From: Candidatus Woesearchaeota archaeon
GTDB taxonomy: Archaea; Nanobdellota; Nanobdellia; Woesearchaeales; GW2011-AR15
DNA: 6,698 nt
Direction of reading: 5' to 3'
Assembly (NCBI GenBank): GCA_023701075.1
Contig: JAMPXQ010000077.1
Location: forward strand, 1 to 6,698
Shown: positions 1 through 6,182 of the stretch, in pieces
Position numbering within the stretch: position 1 is the first letter of the stretch
How the letters are laid out: each line of letters begins with the position of its first letter
Translations under genes and position numbers: made by a program
The notes under the pieces: model-generated
The model's input: the letters and a program-made list of their open reading frames with translations, nothing else
Database searches by the model: none
What the model was told of the DNA's origin: nothing

Positions 1-9
1 CAGCGCTTT

Positions 10-507
10 CTAGTCCCAACCGAATTCTGAATAATTCTTATTTTGCCTTATCTGTTCAACTGCATGTCTTATGAAACCTATTGTGTTGTCAGGGAGCCTA
101 TCAATAGGAAACCATTCAATCTTATCGCACTTATGCGGCTCCTTGTTCTCAGGCTCGTTCTCCCAGTCAGTAGATATGAATATTATATCCACCCAGATAT
201 CAGTATCTTCTTTTTTTCGGTGAAGGACATGTGCAGGTTCCAGGTTATTTAGGATTACGCCCACTTCTTCAAGAGTCTCTCTTCTGGCGCATTCAGAGAA
301 AGATTCATTCTCATTGAGCTTTCCGGAAGGGAAAGTGAATTTGCCATCCTCAAACCCTGTATTTTTCCTTCTTAGCATCAGCACATTGTCGCCTTTCTTT
401 AAGATGACGCATGAAGCAAGCCTTGTATTTTTCATGAGCAAGGCTATTGGATCCGGATTTATAAAATTATTCAGGATAGGTTTCCAGCTCATTTGCTTTG
501 CAATCAT
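10..507 (-). CDS. Nudix (MutT-like) hydrolase
   Basis: A Nudix-family hydrolase of 165 residues, expected to cleave a nucleoside diphosphate linked to another moiety (NTP, damaged nucleotide, or nucleotide-sugar type substrate) with Mg2+; the substrate cannot be read from sequence. The full Nudix box is visible at residues 62-84: G62, E68, then RETLEEVGV with R76, E77, E80, E81 and G83, matching GX5EX7REUXEEXGU. It is preceded by the substrate-side strand VLMLRRKNTGFEDGKFTFP and followed by the usual C-terminal strand and helix (IEWFPIDRLPDNTIGFIRHA). Length is normal for a single-domain MutT-like protein. I chose the ATG at 507 because a TATA-like element centred near 532 lies about 25 bases upstream, which fits a leaderless transcript. 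A GTG at 516 (168 residues) and an ATG at 492 are alternatives, and no Shine-Dalgarno site supports either. It is transcribed divergently from the STAND-like gene. Family assignment is secure; substrate is unknown. Confidence 0.93.
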   Translation of the reverse strand: MIAKQMSWKPILNNFINPDPIALLMKNTRLASCVILKKGDNVLMLRRKNTGFEDGKFTFPSGKLNENESFSECARRETLEEVGVILNNLEPAHVLHRKKEDTDIWVDIIFISTDWENEPENKEPHKCDKIEWFPIDRLPDNTIGFIRHAVEQIRQNKNYSEFGWD

Positions 508-528
508 GGCAATCACTAATTGATCAGA

Positions 529-536
529 TTATATTA
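529..536 (-). promoter_or_regulatory. TATA-like box of the Nudix gene
   Basis: On the minus strand this reads TAATATAA, an archaeal TATA-like element. Its centre is about 25 bases before the ATG at 507. With the usual archaeal TATA-to-start distance this puts transcription initiation at the start codon, so the mRNA would be leaderless. The region is AT-rich, so a chance match is possible. Confidence 0.5.
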
Positions 537-562
537 CTTTTAAGTAGTAAAAATAGTAATAT
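531..562. repeat. imperfect inverted repeat between divergent promoters (possible operator)
   Basis: The arm ATATTAC (531-537) is repeated in inverse as GTAATAT (556-562). The arms extend inward as ATATTACTTTT against AAAAA-TA-GTAATAT, allowing a two-base insertion. The hexamer TAGTAA is also directly repeated at 545-550 and 554-559. The left arm overlaps the Nudix TATA-like box and the right arm touches the TATA-like box of the large plus-strand gene, so a bound protein could affect both promoters. AT-rich DNA produces such symmetry by chance fairly often. Confidence 0.35.
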
Positions 563-571
563 TTTTATATA
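562..571 (+). promoter_or_regulatory. TATA box of the STAND-like gene
   Basis: TTTTTATATA is a good archaeal TATA box. Its centre lies about 25 bases before the ATG at 592, and no Shine-Dalgarno-like sequence lies between them. This predicts a leaderless transcript starting at or within a base or two of the start codon. It supports 592 as the true start and an archaeal host. Confidence 0.65.
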
Positions 572-591
572 CCTAGTTTTATGGATTCAGC

Positions 592-3288
592 ATGGGTAAG
601 ATTACTATAGATGATGTGCTGGAATGGCTGCCAAATAGTGATTTTTCCAATTTCTTTAAAGATGGAAATACTGTGCCTGGGATAGCAAAATTCGAGAGAA
701 GAGGGAATACGATCTTTTTTGTCTATTCCAGTCCTTTGCCTATGCCTTATCCATTAGAAGATCCAAAAGGATTCATACCTTCTCAAGATGTTGGCAGGAT
801 ACAGATGGTTGAAGGCAAATTAGAATATTCAGGTCTTTATCCATTCATTAATCCGCAGACAGGTGAATTAATATTTGTTCCGCAAAATTTTGTATTGTCA
901 AATAGGTTGAATTATGACGGCAAAGGGATTAATTGTCCGATAGATATCTGGCCATTGTCTGAAAAAGAAGCATGGTTAAAAAAACAGATTGGAGTGATAG
1001 GTGTAGCTGATGATTATTCAAGAGAGAATGGGATCTTAACTGAAGACCTGGCAGATTTTTTGTTCAGGAAAGATAATGTAATGGATTTTTTCACGAACCA
1101 AACAAAATTCTTATGGATGAACTATTCAACAGAATGCACGACCGGAAAAGCGGACATAGGCTCAAGTTTCTTGAGCTATCTAAAATTGGTAAATAATGGG
1201 AGAGAAGCAATAAAATTCATAGAAGAGAATAAGATTTCATCTGAGCTTATTCCAAGCATTTATTTCTCTATGCAGGAAAATGTTTCTCATGAGTTCCTGC
1301 AGCTGGTATTTGGTGACCTATCTCTTGATGCTTATATCTATAGAAGGACGCCTTATGAATCAAGGATCACAGATCTAAGATCAAAAAAAGAAGAATTGCT
1401 TCAGAATATGGCTGCTGAATTTGCAAAGATGAGACACTATTCATCCAATACGATTAAACAAAAAGAAGAAGTGCTGTCTGGAGCAGAAACATATATGGAT
1501 CAGCCAGTCAAGCCTTATACCCTTGTTACAGTCATCGAAGGAGATGAAAATCTCAAGTCACTTTTTGAAATGCTTAACACTATGGCGGGCGAAAGGTTTC
1601 ATAGTAATCTCTATAGGATAACGGACGCAACATTAGGGAGGATAAAATCTCTAGCTAATACCACTATGGGGTTTGATGGTTCAATCAGGGTGATGTACGC
1701 AGAAGGGAAGTATATTGTTTATTATCTTGGAGAAGCTCACATTCCAAGATTATCTGCATCAGAGTTCAATGCTGTCATGTCTCAAGGAAATAAATGGGAT
1801 AGCAATTATATTCAAGATGAACATAATGAAAGAAGAGGAGATATGTTTGATTTGGTCAAATCGCAATTGTTCCTCAGGAATTTTGAAGGAAAGAGAGGGC
1901 AGGTGGCATTCTCAGATGAACTAATAATTTCAACGGATGAGAATGCAATAGATTTTTATGCTAATCTGATGGGCAACAATTCAAAAGTTTTGGCTAGGAG
2001 AGATGATACTCTTAAGGAGAAGCTGTTGATGGATGCATATGTATCTGATGGGCCTATAGCTGAAATAGATGCAATCCTTCAGATGGTAAATAGTAACACG
2101 ATTTTATTAAAGAGGATTTTAGGAGAAGCTCTCACTTATAATGATATCCAAGTAATCATGTTTGGTACAAAGGAACAAAAGGTATTGGCTGATCCAAGAG
2201 CAGGAGAATATGTTGTGAATGTCGCACCGATTTCTCCAGTGGCATTCAAAAAAGAGATGGGTTCATTTAGGACAAGGATATTTAGGAAATATTTCGAATA
2301 TAATCTTGAGAGATTGATACCTTTCTTGACAGATCCTGCGTCTGCTTTGGCTGCAGATGAGCTTGTCTTAGAATCTCCTTCGATTTTGTGGAAGCATGAT
2401 AAGGAAGCTTCAATCAGAGAAATACAGCATTGTTTTGATGATGATGGAGTAAAGGCTAAAGCTCTCTATAATGATTTGATGCATTATCTGATAACTTTTG
2501 GTGGGAATGTTCTAGATAGGTATAAATTACAGGAATACCTTAAGATCAAGCTTACTAGGTCTATTGGAGAAGGTGTAATCCCGCAGTCAATCCTGGAAGC
2601 TAAAGATTCTCCAAATGTAGCGGGTGGGATAAGGAATATATCTTCAATGTTTGAAGAGAGTCATGTAGTAGTGGTTCATGGGCTAGGCAGCGGAAGAGCA
2701 AATCTTGCACTTCATTATGCCAAATCAGATGACAATATATTATATGTTGATTGCAGGGATGTGAAGGACAGCAGAAATCTTGTCAGGAGCATAGCTAGCC
2801 ATCTTTCACAGCATGGAGAGAAAGAGCTTAGCAGCATCTTGCAAAGATTCGACTTAAGTCATGATAGCATGCTGCAGTATCTAAAGGATGCTTTAGCAGA
2901 TAAGAGTGTAGTCTTAATCAACTATGATTCAGTCATTAGCCAAGGTATCTATAAATTATTCTTATCTGAAAGGATAAACCTTTTGATATCCGCAATGGAA
3001 GTGCCGGAATTAGAGACAGATTATAGGGAATTGCATTATTTTGAAAGTGAACCTGCTGAAAATTTTTTGAAAGGATATATTGCAAGATTAAGTGTTGATG
3101 AGCAGAGTATTCTAAGGACTATCTGTAATTCTAGTGGCATGACACTTTCTGAATGCAAATATTATGGCGAGCATGCAGAACAAAGTATAAAAAATCTAAC
3201 CAGAAAATCATTGATAACATCCACTTCAGGCAATGGAGTATATTTTTGTCCATATACATCAGTAAGGGATTGTTTGTCTAATCTCTAA
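592..3288 (+). CDS. large protein with degenerate C-terminal STAND/NB-ARC-like NTPase core and winged helix
   Basis: This is an 898-residue protein with no predicted signal peptide. Residues 1 to about 660 match no family I recognise: a beta-rich, Pro/Gly-containing start (1-130), then mostly helical stretches including a charged helix near 258-295. Residues about 680-898 follow the STAND/NB-ARC order. Strand VVVV leads into the P-loop-like HGLGSGRANLA (696-706). YVDCRDV (718-724) lies on the next strand. A Walker B-like VVLINYD follows (773-779), then the sensor strand INLLISAME (795-803). A winged-helix-like tail runs 834-898, with RKSLIT followed by YFCPYTSVRDCL. Key residues are replaced: Walker A has H, R and A where G, K and T/S are usual, the first Walker B acid is N777, and the sensor Arg position is Ala. 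It may bind nucleotide poorly or not hydrolyse it. Unlike typical STAND proteins, no sensor repeats follow the winged helix. Base composition is more AT-rich than the flanks. A role in regulation, signalling or defence is inference only. Confidence 0.85.
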   Translation: MGKITIDDVLEWLPNSDFSNFFKDGNTVPGIAKFERRGNTIFFVYSSPLPMPYPLEDPKGFIPSQDVGRIQMVEGKLEYSGLYPFINPQTGELIFVPQNFVLSNRLNYDGKGINCPIDIWPLSEKEAWLKKQIGVIGVADDYSRENGILTEDLADFLFRKDNVMDFFTNQTKFLWMNYSTECTTGKADIGSSFLSYLKLVNNGREAIKFIEENKISSELIPSIYFSMQENVSHEFLQLVFGDLSLDAYIYRRTPYESRITDLRSKKEELLQNMAAEFAKMRHYSSNTIKQKEEVLSGAETYMDQPVKPYTLVTVIEGDENLKSLFEMLNTMAGERFHSNLYRITDATLGRIKSLANTTMGFDGSIRVMYAEGKYIVYYLGEAHIPRLSASEFNAVMSQGNKWDSNYIQDEHNERRGDMFDLVKSQLFLRNFEGKRGQVAFSDELIISTDENAIDFYANLMGNNSKVLARRDDTLKEKLLMDAYVSDGPIAEIDAILQMVNSNTILLKRILGEALTYNDIQVIMFGTKEQKVLADPRAGEYVVNVAPISPVAFKKEMGSFRTRIFRKYFEYNLERLIPFLTDPASALAADELVLESPSILWKHDKEASIREIQHCFDDDGVKAKALYNDLMHYLITFGGNVLDRYKLQEYLKIKLTRSIGEGVIPQSILEAKDSPNVAGGIRNISSMFEESHVVVVHGLGSGRANLALHYAKSDDNILYVDCRDVKDSRNLVRSIASHLSQHGEKELSSILQRFDLSHDSMLQYLKDALADKSVVLINYDSVISQGIYKLFLSERINLLISAMEVPELETDYRELHYFESEPAENFLKGYIARLSVDEQSILRTICNSSGMTLSECKYYGEHAEQSIKNLTRKSLITSTSGNGVYFCPYTSVRDCLSNL

Positions 3289-3292
3289 TAAA

Positions 3293-3775
3293 TTAATATC
3301 CTTTTTTTAGGGTTGTTCTCGTATCCTTCACTGATAACAATATTATCCAAACAATCCCAATCGAGATCATGCTGTCCGCAATATTGAATATCGGCCAGTA
3401 ATGGAAATTGATGAAATCCACGACATAGCCTAAGAGCAGCCTATCGATGAGATTTCCGGCTATTCCTGCAAGGATGAAGATGTACTGGAACTTTCTCTCG
3501 GTCAGGTAGAAGTATCCGAATAGTATGAATGCGAATATTGCAATCAACGTGAATATCCAATTGAATCCTTTGAGCATCCCAAAGCTTATCCCAGTATTCT
3601 GGACATAAGTAAAGGATAGTATCTTCCCGATATCAACTGAACCATTCAGAGGTATATTTGTCCTGATGAGATATTTCGTAGCCTGGTCAAACAGCACAAT
3701 CAAAAAAAGCAGTGCTAGGTTGAGGAGGTCAAACTTCCTGGTACTTGATGAAATTCTTTGCTTCTTCAGAGTCAT
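3293..3775 (-). CDS. lspA: lipoprotein signal peptidase II
   Basis: A 160-residue membrane aspartyl protease of the LspA family, which removes the signal peptide of prolipoproteins at the lipobox after Cys lipidation. All family motifs are present: DQATK (30-34) at the end of TM1; VQNTGISFG (58-66); GNLIDRLLLGYVVDF (107-121) with N108, D111, R112 and catalytic D120; and FNIAD (130-134) with N131 and the second catalytic D134. Four hydrophobic segments lie near 16-37, 72-91, 97-115 and 134-148, as expected, and the length is typical. The ATG at 3775 is chosen because GAGGG lies 6 bases upstream (3782-3786) and no later Met precedes the first motif. The gene begins 47 bases inside the upstream His-rich gene and is the last of the four-gene operon. 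LspA is uncommon in archaea, so acquisition from bacteria is plausible. Family call is very secure; the role in this host is inference. Confidence 0.95.
   Translation of the reverse strand: MTLKKQRISSSTRKFDLLNLALLFLIVLFDQATKYLIRTNIPLNGSVDIGKILSFTYVQNTGISFGMLKGFNWIFTLIAIFAFILFGYFYLTERKFQYIFILAGIAGNLIDRLLLGYVVDFINFHYWPIFNIADSMISIGIVWIILLSVKDTRTTLKKGY
3302..3308 (+). terminator. oligo-T terminator of the STAND-like gene
   Basis: A run of seven T residues starts 13 bases after the TAA stop of the plus-strand gene. Oligo-T without a hairpin is the usual intrinsic terminator in archaea. It lies inside the 3' end of the convergent lspA gene. Confidence 0.45.
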
Positions 3776-4184
3776 TGAAAACCCTCATGAACTTAAGATT
3801 TGAGATGATGTTGCAGCAATTGCTTCCATTTTTCATCTCATAGATGCTCTGCCTTCCGCAGCTCATGCACATGGCGACATAATGTTTTGAATTATTTCTC
3901 AGCTTGAATTCTGTCTTTATTGGATGATGCTCAGGAGGTATTATAATCTGTGCATGGGAACCATGATGATGTTCTTCAGCAGGTGAATCATGGCTATGTG
4001 AATTATCAGGCAATGAATGCACAAGGTGCCCTTTCTTCTCTTTTATGAATCCAAGCCCAGCCCCATGACTGGCATGACCTTCCTTATGATGCATAGGGAC
4101 ATTATGGTCTTCTGGCGCATCATGATACTCCAGCTCCTGATGTCCATCAGCATGAGCATCTGCATTATGGCTGTCATGGCTCAT
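3729..4184 (-). CDS. histidine-rich putative metal-binding protein with C-terminal Cys cluster
   Basis: No family is recognised with confidence. The 151-residue protein has 21 His, 20 of them in the first 87 residues, mostly as isolated H next to D/S/A/G or in clusters such as HH (32-33), HSH (63-65) and HHH (72-74), mixed with Asp and Glu. This composition suits binding Zn, Ni, Co or Cu. After a short basic segment, the C-terminal part carries C106-x2-C109 and, 14 residues on, C123-C124, within a compact segment that looks like a small zinc-knuckle domain. It ends with a helix-like acidic/basic tail. No signal peptide or membrane segment is seen, so a cytoplasmic place is likely. The ATG overlaps the TGA of the aldolase gene by ATGA, with GAGG about 11 bases upstream, and its last 47 bases overlap lspA. 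The reading is supported by the operon position and overlaps at both ends. A metal store, chaperone or buffer is inference. Confidence 0.8.
   Translation of the reverse strand: MSHDSHNADAHADGHQELEYHDAPEDHNVPMHHKEGHASHGAGLGFIKEKKGHLVHSLPDNSHSHDSPAEEHHHGSHAQIIIPPEHHPIKTEFKLRNNSKHYVAMCMSCGRQSIYEMKNGSNCCNIISNLKFMRVFNDSEEAKNFIKYQEV
3782..3786 (-). promoter_or_regulatory. Shine-Dalgarno site of lspA inside the His-rich gene
   Basis: On the minus strand GAGGG lies 6 bases before the lspA ATG at 3775. It sits within the coding sequence of the upstream His-rich gene, so it decides the long-overlap start of lspA and allows reinitiation there. Confidence 0.6.
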
Positions 4185-5125
4185 AATGAGAACTTCCTCT
4201 TTCCAGTATATACCTCATATGCAAAAGCTACATCTTTCCCGGCAAGGGTTATAGCAGATATCGCAGCGCAAAGCCTTATGGCCTCATCAAGCGGCCTTTG
4301 GTGGATATTCCTTCCTGTCGCATTTCCCATGCAGCCACTAATATGGATCTGGTCATATGTCTCCTGCAGGAATGATTTAGGGTCTTTTGAGCTTCCGCCG
4401 GCAGTGATGACCTTTGTCCTGCCTGCAGCCTTGATAGCTTCTTTGAAGCATTCAGCCCTTTCCTTGTCTTTCATCCCCTCTTGTTTAGGATAGTTGACTT
4501 TTGCAAAATCAGTGCCCAGGCATAGTGCTACGCCGGCTGCTCCTGCAATCAGGTGAGGGTCTTTCTCATCCTTGACCGCCCTGCCTCTTGGATACATCCA
4601 TAGTACCGTGATAAGCCCATTCTGGTGGGCCCATGTGACTAGTCTTCCTGCTTCAGCAAGCATCTCAGCTTCATTCTCGCTGCCGATATAGACAGTGTAT
4701 CCGATGCCTACAATCTTCAGTCCGGAGTTCTTCTTGAATTCCAGCACATCTTCAAAATCAACAAGCGAGTAGCTTTTTTGTTCAGCCTGGTCGACCTTGA
4801 CAAGATGTGTCTTTGAGTTCATCTTTATTATGTAATTTACATCCTTATAGTCTCTTCCGTATCTTGAGATGAGTCCAAGCTGTCCGGCAAAAGCGCCAAT
4901 CACACTCTTGCTTGCAATCCTAAAGAAATGCTCTGGGTCAGCATCATCTTCAGATATCTTGTATCCTTCTTTTGTCGTGCCGATATAATCATCATTCAGG
5001 TGTTCTATCTTCTGGTCACCGGCAAAAAGCATCAATTTTCCGGTATTCCTTGTAGCTAGATTGAAATTCTTCTCATATTCTTTCTGCATCCCTTTTGGGA
5101 CATCTGCAGGTATCTGTATCTTCAT
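4181..5125 (-). CDS. fba: class I fructose-bisphosphate aldolase (DhnA/FbaB type)
   Basis: A 314-residue Schiff-base aldolase interconverting fructose-1,6-bisphosphate with dihydroxyacetone phosphate and glyceraldehyde-3-phosphate. DhnA-family marks are clear: GDQKIEH (36-42) with D37 at the end of the first barrel strand; TVLWMYPRG (173-181) with Y178 at the position of the general acid/base Tyr; GTDFAKVNYP (204-213) with K209 as the expected Schiff-base lysine; the phosphate loop ITAGGSS (240-246); and GNATGRNIHQR (267-277). It is longer than short archaeal homologues of about 260-280 residues, the extra length lying between residues 45 and 110, and is close to FbaB-like lengths. It has no bifunctional FBP aldolase/phosphatase signature. 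The ATG has GAGGTGG 6 bases upstream, which overlaps the stop of the preceding phosphatase gene, and the stop overlaps the next ATG. Pairing with the phosphatase upstream points to gluconeogenesis, with glycolytic direction also possible. Confidence 0.95.
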   Translation of the reverse strand: MKIQIPADVPKGMQKEYEKNFNLATRNTGKLMLFAGDQKIEHLNDDYIGTTKEGYKISEDDADPEHFFRIASKSVIGAFAGQLGLISRYGRDYKDVNYIIKMNSKTHLVKVDQAEQKSYSLVDFEDVLEFKKNSGLKIVGIGYTVYIGSENEAEMLAEAGRLVTWAHQNGLITVLWMYPRGRAVKDEKDPHLIAGAAGVALCLGTDFAKVNYPKQEGMKDKERAECFKEAIKAAGRTKVITAGGSSKDPKSFLQETYDQIHISGCMGNATGRNIHQRPLDEAIRLCAAISAITLAGKDVAFAYEVYTGKRKFSL

Positions 5126-5131
5126 TTTTCT

Positions 5132-5138
5132 CCACCTC
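5132..5138 (-). promoter_or_regulatory. Shine-Dalgarno site of the aldolase gene
   Basis: On the minus strand GAGGTGG lies 6 bases before the aldolase ATG. Its first G is the last base of the TAG stop of the upstream phosphatase gene, so translation of the two genes is likely coupled. Confidence 0.75.
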
Positions 5139-6085
5139 TAATACTTCGGCTCATCAGAGAATCTGTGATGGCCTTCAATGAACCTGACTGTCTTTGTCTG
5201 TGATCTCATGACTATTGAATGGGTGATGGCGCCTTCTTTTGTGAAATTGACGCCGCGAAGGAAAGGGCCATTGGTGACGCCTGTCGCAGCGAACATGGCT
5301 TTTTCATGGTCTACCAGGTCTTCAACCCTATAAATCATGTCAGGATTGACACCCATATCTATCGCGCGTTTCCTATCAATGTCATCCCTGAATTTGAATT
5401 TTGCTTCCATATATCCGCCAAGGCATGCAAGAGCAGATGCAGCAAGGACACCTTCAGGAGCTGCGCCGATTCCAAATAGCGCATCTACTCCGCTTCCTTG
5501 TATGCTTGGGGCTATAGCTCCGGCAACATCTCCATCTGATATGAGCATTATCCTCACATCTGCCTTCCTAAGGTCCTTGATGAGCTTGTCATGTCGTTCC
5601 CTATCCAGCACCATTATTGTGAGGTCTTTTGCTTTCTTTCCGAGCGCATATGACAACGCCTCAATGTTATAGCTGACATTCTCTTCGATTGAGATATCTT
5701 TTTTTGCTTCTTTAGGGACAGCCAATTTATCCATATAAGTATCAGGAGCATGAAGCATAGTTCCCCTAGGAGAAGCAGCAAGGACGGTCATCGCATTCGG
5801 TTTTCCGTAAGCTACAGAATTAGTGCATTCAAGAGGGTCTACAGCAATATCCATATCTTCGCCATGACCAAGCTTCTCGCCGATATATAGCATTGGAGCC
5901 TCATCCCTCTCACCCTCGCCGATGACAATAGTACCATTTATGTTGAACTTGTTGAATGTTTTTCTCATGAGAGTGACTGCTGCTTCATCAGCCTTGTCCT
6001 TGTCGCCTTTGCCTACCCACCTTGCAGAGGCCATGGCAGCAGCTTCAGTTATCCTTACAAAATCAAGAGCAAGATTGCGTTCCAT
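5138..6085 (-). CDS. glpX: class II fructose-1,6-bisphosphatase (GlpX type)
   Basis: A 315-residue metal-dependent phosphatase converting fructose-1,6-bisphosphate to fructose-6-phosphate, the committed gluconeogenic step. GlpX marks in order: helix LDFVRITEAAAMASARWVG with GDKDKAD; GEGERDEAPML (56-66); DIAVDPLECTNSVA (79-92), the metal and phosphate site; LDRERHDKLI (160-169); DGDVAGAI (184-191); and GIGAAPEGVLAA (205-216), with the Glu that binds metal and substrate. The usual DPxEGT carries Cys instead of Gly (C87), while the neighbouring D83, E86 and T88 are kept. Length is normal for bacterial GlpX. ATG 6085 is chosen over an in-frame GTG at 6097 because AGGTGGG sits 7 bases upstream of the ATG and overlaps the GTG. 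It is the first gene of the operon, 12 bases before the aldolase. Most archaea use a bifunctional type V enzyme instead, so a GlpX/aldolase pair is a notable alternative arrangement. Confidence 0.95.
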   Translation of the reverse strand: MERNLALDFVRITEAAAMASARWVGKGDKDKADEAAVTLMRKTFNKFNINGTIVIGEGERDEAPMLYIGEKLGHGEDMDIAVDPLECTNSVAYGKPNAMTVLAASPRGTMLHAPDTYMDKLAVPKEAKKDISIEENVSYNIEALSYALGKKAKDLTIMVLDRERHDKLIKDLRKADVRIMLISDGDVAGAIAPSIQGSGVDALFGIGAAPEGVLAASALACLGGYMEAKFKFRDDIDRKRAIDMGVNPDMIYRVEDLVDHEKAMFAATGVTNGPFLRGVNFTKEGAITHSIVMRSQTKTVRFIEGHHRFSDEPKY

Positions 6086-6092
6086 GAATTGA

Positions 6093-6099
6093 CCCACCT
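6093..6099 (-). promoter_or_regulatory. Shine-Dalgarno site of the phosphatase gene
   Basis: On the minus strand AGGTGGG stands 7 bases before the ATG at 6085. It includes the alternative GTG at 6097, which makes that GTG an unlikely start. Confidence 0.75.
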
Positions 6100-6121
6100 G
6101 CCTTGATTAATTGAAGGATTG

Positions 6122-6130
6122 TTTAAATAA
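6122..6130 (-). promoter_or_regulatory. TATA-like box of the glpX operon
   Basis: On the minus strand this reads TTATTTAAA, a TATA-like element. It would place the transcript start near 6100, leaving a leader of about 15 bases that just contains the Shine-Dalgarno site. It is the best candidate in the 118-base divergent intergenic region (6086-6203). Confidence 0.5.
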
Positions 6131-6172
6131 TTTTGGTAAATCTATTTTTCAAAATAAACAGCAAATCCGTAA

Positions 6173-6182
6173 TCTATTAATT
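6173..6182 (+). promoter_or_regulatory. TATA-like box of the kinase-fold gene
   Basis: TCTATTAATT is centred about 26 bases before the ATG at 6204, which fits a leaderless transcript. A second AT-rich element (ATATAT, 6189-6194) lies only about 12 bases from the ATG and is too close to be the TATA box for this start. Confidence 0.4.

Noticed and set aside
508..591. Small RNA or riboswitch in the divergent intergenic region
   Set aside because: Only 84 bases and largely AT; the structure seen is explained by two TATA-like boxes and one short imperfect palindrome.
581..610. ATG at 581 starting a nine-codon frame just before the large gene, a possible upstream ORF
   Set aside because: The TATA box at 562-571 predicts transcription start near 592, so this ATG would not be in the mRNA.
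4017..4493. Plus-strand open frame of 158 codons with hydrophobic stretches, antisense to the His-rich and aldolase genes
   Set aside because: It lies opposite two well-supported genes. Its Met-rich composition comes from reading CAT histidine codons on the other strand as ATG, and there is no ribosome site or family match.
5337..5672. Plus-strand open frame antisense to the phosphatase gene
   Set aside because: Serine/proline/alanine-rich composition is a shadow of the conserved GlpX coding sequence, with no promoter or motif of its own.
6095..6097. GTG as start of the phosphatase gene
   Set aside because: It lies within the AGGTGGG ribosome site, which is correctly placed for the ATG at 6085.
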